Below are positions 62,145-64,000 of a stretch of 64,000 nt of DNA, piece by piece. Under the pieces are notes generated by a model. It ran no database searches, was not told where the DNA came from, and worked only from the letters and a program-made list of their open reading frames with translations. The first letter of the stretch is position 1, and every line of letters starts with the position of its first letter. This DNA is from Planctomycetaceae bacterium (GTDB taxonomy: Bacteria > Planctomycetota > Planctomycetia > Pirellulales > Thermoguttaceae): the NCBI GenBank assembly GCA_004556055.1, contig SFIW01000005.1, positions 9,099-73,098 of the forward strand, read 5' to 3'. A program made the position numbers and the translations under genes.

Positions 62145-62176
62145 AGCGGACGCCTCATATACAGAGGTCGTCCGCT
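62145..62176 (-). terminator. Minus-strand terminator after the TPR gene
   Basis: AGCGGACG (62145-62152) pairs with CGTCCGCT (62169-62176), with an inner CCTC/GAGG pair. The minus strand continues with a run of seven T. Confidence 0.8.
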
Positions 62177-62243
62177 TCACTACTTGACGACAACGCGGAA
62201 TTCTTGCAACGTTCCGGGCCGCAGAGGCAAGAGGAGGTCTCGC

Positions 62244-63734
62244 TTATTTTGCGGGCTGTGCGATCGGCTTGTCGTTGATTGAATCGAGTAGTTTCTGCGC
62301 TTCATCCCGTTTGGCGAAAGGAGGCGCGGTGGAGAGCGCCGCTTCAAGAAGTTGTTTAGCGACGTCTTGCTGACCGCGTTCGTTGAGAATAACGGCAAAG
62401 TAATAGGCGGACGCGGCGTTGATTTGACCGTCGGCGATCGATTGTTGTAGGATTTTGACGGCGTCGTCGACTTGACCCGATTTATAAAGAGTCCAGCCTA
62501 ACGTGGCGAGGTAGTCGCGGTTATTCGATTGTTTTTGGAGGTTGCTCGCCGCGTATTGAAGGGCTCGTTTATTCTTCTCCGCGTCCCCTTGTTCGCATAA
62601 CGCCAGCGCGAGCCCCCCCGTCGCTTCCGTATCGAGCGGATTCTGACGAACCGCTTCCTGGAACGCCGCTTCCGCAGATTTAAAATCAGATCGGAAAAGA
62701 GCCACCTTGCCATAGGTCTTGAGAACGTCCGGAGTTTTTTCTTCCTGATAGAGCCGCTGAACAAGAGACCACGCGGCGTCAAGATTATTTTCAGACAGCG
62801 CGTCGGAGATAGAGAGGAGAAGCACGGGCGTAGACTTGGGATGCGCTTTGAGGGCGGCGTTTAAGCTCGCTTTGGCGGATTCTTTGTCGCCGCGCGCCGC
62901 GTAGAGCTGCGCCATCGCCGCGTCGGTTGGCAATCCTTCGCCATTTGAAAGTTTCTCAGCGCGTTGCAGCGCTTGCCGGGCCTTGTCGTCCTGGTTTTGG
63001 AGAAAGAGCGCTCGCGCGTAGAGGCGATCGAGCTCCGCCGTCTCTCCGTCGAGTTTAATGAGTCCTAGAATTGCGTTTTGGGCGTCCGTCCATCGTTGAC
63101 GCGCGTTTGCGTAAGAGAGTTTAAGGGTGTGCGACATGCGCGTGAGTTTCTTTTGGCGCGTTGGATTGGCGGTGTATTTCGAAAGTTTTTCATCCCCTTT
63201 GAGGGTCAGAAGTTCCGCCGCTGTTAGAGAGCCGTCTTTGAGGGCGATTTCAGCAAGGGAGAAGTACGCCTCGGGGTCTTCTGGGGACTCGACCGTCGCT
63301 TGTTCGAGAGAAAGTCGAACCGCTTGGGGGTTCTGAAGTTCGGAAAACCAGAGCGCGACGATTATGCGCGGGGGGCGCGACGCGGGGTTGCCTGCGGCAA
63401 GATCGCGAAGTACGTCTAAAGCGCCGCTAAAATCCTGCTTGTTGAATAATTCGAGCGCCTTGCGGTACTTTTCTTGATCTTCGGCAGAGAGGGAGACCTC
63501 GCCTTGTGCGGGAGCCGAGTCAGTCGCAGTTGGCGTCGGCGCGGCCTTGGGGGACTGCTGAGGCGCTGGAGTTTTTTGAGGAGCTGTTTTTTGGTTGACG
63601 GGCGTTGTTTGGCGCGGCTTCTGCGTTTGGGAAAATGCGAAAGGGGATGCGAGAAGAGCGTAGACGCCAAGGATTACCAGAGAGAGTCGCAGAATGGTAG
63701 CATGCGACAGGGATAGGGAGGTATATCGGGACAT
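62244..63734 (-). CDS. Secreted tetratricopeptide-repeat protein
   Basis: The 496-residue protein has a signal peptide (LSLVILGVYALLASPFAFSQ), a Pro/Gln/Thr-rich linker (about 37-75) and then a run of TPR units to the end. Examples are KALELFNKQDFSGALDVLRDL, GKVALFRSDFKSAEAAFQEAVRQNP and LGWTLYKSGQVDDAVKILQQS. TPR arrays bind other proteins; in planctomycetes such exported arrays are common in envelope assembly. No partner is evident nearby. Confidence 0.85.
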   Translation of the reverse strand: MSRYTSLSLSHATILRLSLVILGVYALLASPFAFSQTQKPRQTTPVNQKTAPQKTPAPQQSPKAAPTPTATDSAPAQGEVSLSAEDQEKYRKALELFNKQDFSGALDVLRDLAAGNPASRPPRIIVALWFSELQNPQAVRLSLEQATVESPEDPEAYFSLAEIALKDGSLTAAELLTLKGDEKLSKYTANPTRQKKLTRMSHTLKLSYANARQRWTDAQNAILGLIKLDGETAELDRLYARALFLQNQDDKARQALQRAEKLSNGEGLPTDAAMAQLYAARGDKESAKASLNAALKAHPKSTPVLLLSISDALSENNLDAAWSLVQRLYQEEKTPDVLKTYGKVALFRSDFKSAEAAFQEAVRQNPLDTEATGGLALALCEQGDAEKNKRALQYAASNLQKQSNNRDYLATLGWTLYKSGQVDDAVKILQQSIADGQINAASAYYFAVILNERGQQDVAKQLLEAALSTAPPFAKRDEAQKLLDSINDKPIAQPAK

Positions 63735-63872
63735 ATTGTTTCCTCATTAGTTTATAAACGGTGTAAGTAAAGCTTAATCAATCGAAAAGGTTGAGTCTAT
63801 AGAGATAAAGGAGAGAGAGCGGGAGGCCTGAAGGGGAGGGGAACGAAAATGGAAATTTTTCGAAAAGAGCGC

Positions 63873-63899
63873 TTGCGGTTCTGAGAAAGTCGGTATACT
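63873..63899 (+). promoter_or_regulatory. Candidate promoter near the right edge
   Basis: TTGCGG (63873-63878), a 15-bp spacer, TATACT (63894-63899). It is followed by GTTGC-TT-GCAAC, a short palindrome, and points to the partial gene at the edge. Confidence 0.35.
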
Positions 63900-63963
63900 T
63901 ATACCTGTTGCTTGCAACGAACGCAACGAAGCGCTTGAAAGCAACTGATCTTTAAAAAAAAGA

Positions 63964-64000
63964 ATGAAAAAGACGATTGACGAACTGAAAAGTTCGATTA
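63964..64000 (+). CDS. Start of a gene running off the window
   Basis: The ATG at 63964 opens MKKTIDELKSSI before the sequence ends. An A-rich stretch precedes it, with no clear ribosome site. A promoter-like element lies about 65 bases upstream. Too short to identify. Confidence 0.35.
   Translation, partial: MKKTIDELKSSI

Overview
The window reads as chromosomal DNA of a planctomycete, probably of the Pirellulales/Thermoguttaceae kind. The best markers are a DUF1559 prepilin-like protein with the phylum's usual N-terminus, many secreted proteins of lineage-restricted type, a VIT/von Willebrand A protein, a Tat-exported Gfo/Idh/MocA oxidoreductase, a GH78 rhamnosidase and MCE/Mla lipid-transport genes. 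Coding density is moderate, and the codon bias (GCG, GAC, GTC, TCG) produces long spurious antisense ORFs. I saw no rRNA, tRNA, IS element, prophage or CRISPR array. The species assignment is inference.

Layout. 1-2.7 kb: the end of a DNA phosphorothioation cluster (dndC tail, dndD, dndE). 2.7-4.2 kb: a partner-switching module (RsbW-like kinase, STAS antagonist) headed by a NarL-type regulator whose phospho-acceptor Asp is replaced. 4.3-9.4 kb: VIT-vWA protein, divergent DUF1559 protein and an exported two-domain CbiX-like chelatase. 9.5-21.2 kb: GH78 enzyme, an acidic membrane protein, an AddA/RecB-like helicase-nuclease, ApbE and QueA. 21.4-28.3 kb: a glycosyltransferase, several secreted unknowns, an apparently inactive alpha/beta-hydrolase and a secreted protein with a FlgG-like domain. 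28.3-39.8 kb, nearly all minus strand: ThyX, DsbD, a sigma-28 (FliA/WhiG) factor, a zinc-ribbon membrane protein, TrxB and MlaD-MlaF-MlaE. 40-50 kb: a low-complexity lipoprotein, GlnRS, a large putative glycosidase, PurE, a coiled-coil protein, IspD and an oxidoreductase. 50.6-58.4 kb: HemE, a YugP-like pseudo-protease and a minus-strand run of metallophosphoesterase, EpmA, DprA and TrkH. 58.7-64 kb: a lipoprotein, IF-3, a secreted unknown, a TPR protein and the start of one more gene.

The most notable result is a small sigma-28 regulon read from the DNA. The pattern TAAA-N15-GNCGATAA, the classical FliA/sigma-28 promoter layout, occurs three times in intergenic DNA: upstream of the sigma-28 gene itself, upstream of mlaE and upstream of mlaD. 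No flagellar operon is visible. This suggests an autoregulated sigma-28 that drives envelope lipid transport. An orphan FlgG-like secreted protein lies two genes beyond dsbD, downstream of the sigma gene on the same strand.

Other themes are catalytic-residue loss in recognisable families (receiver domain, alpha/beta-hydrolase, YugP metallopeptidase) and a repeated TTAG-N6-CTAA site in the region between the VIT-vWA and DUF1559 genes. All family assignments come from reading motifs; no database search was run.
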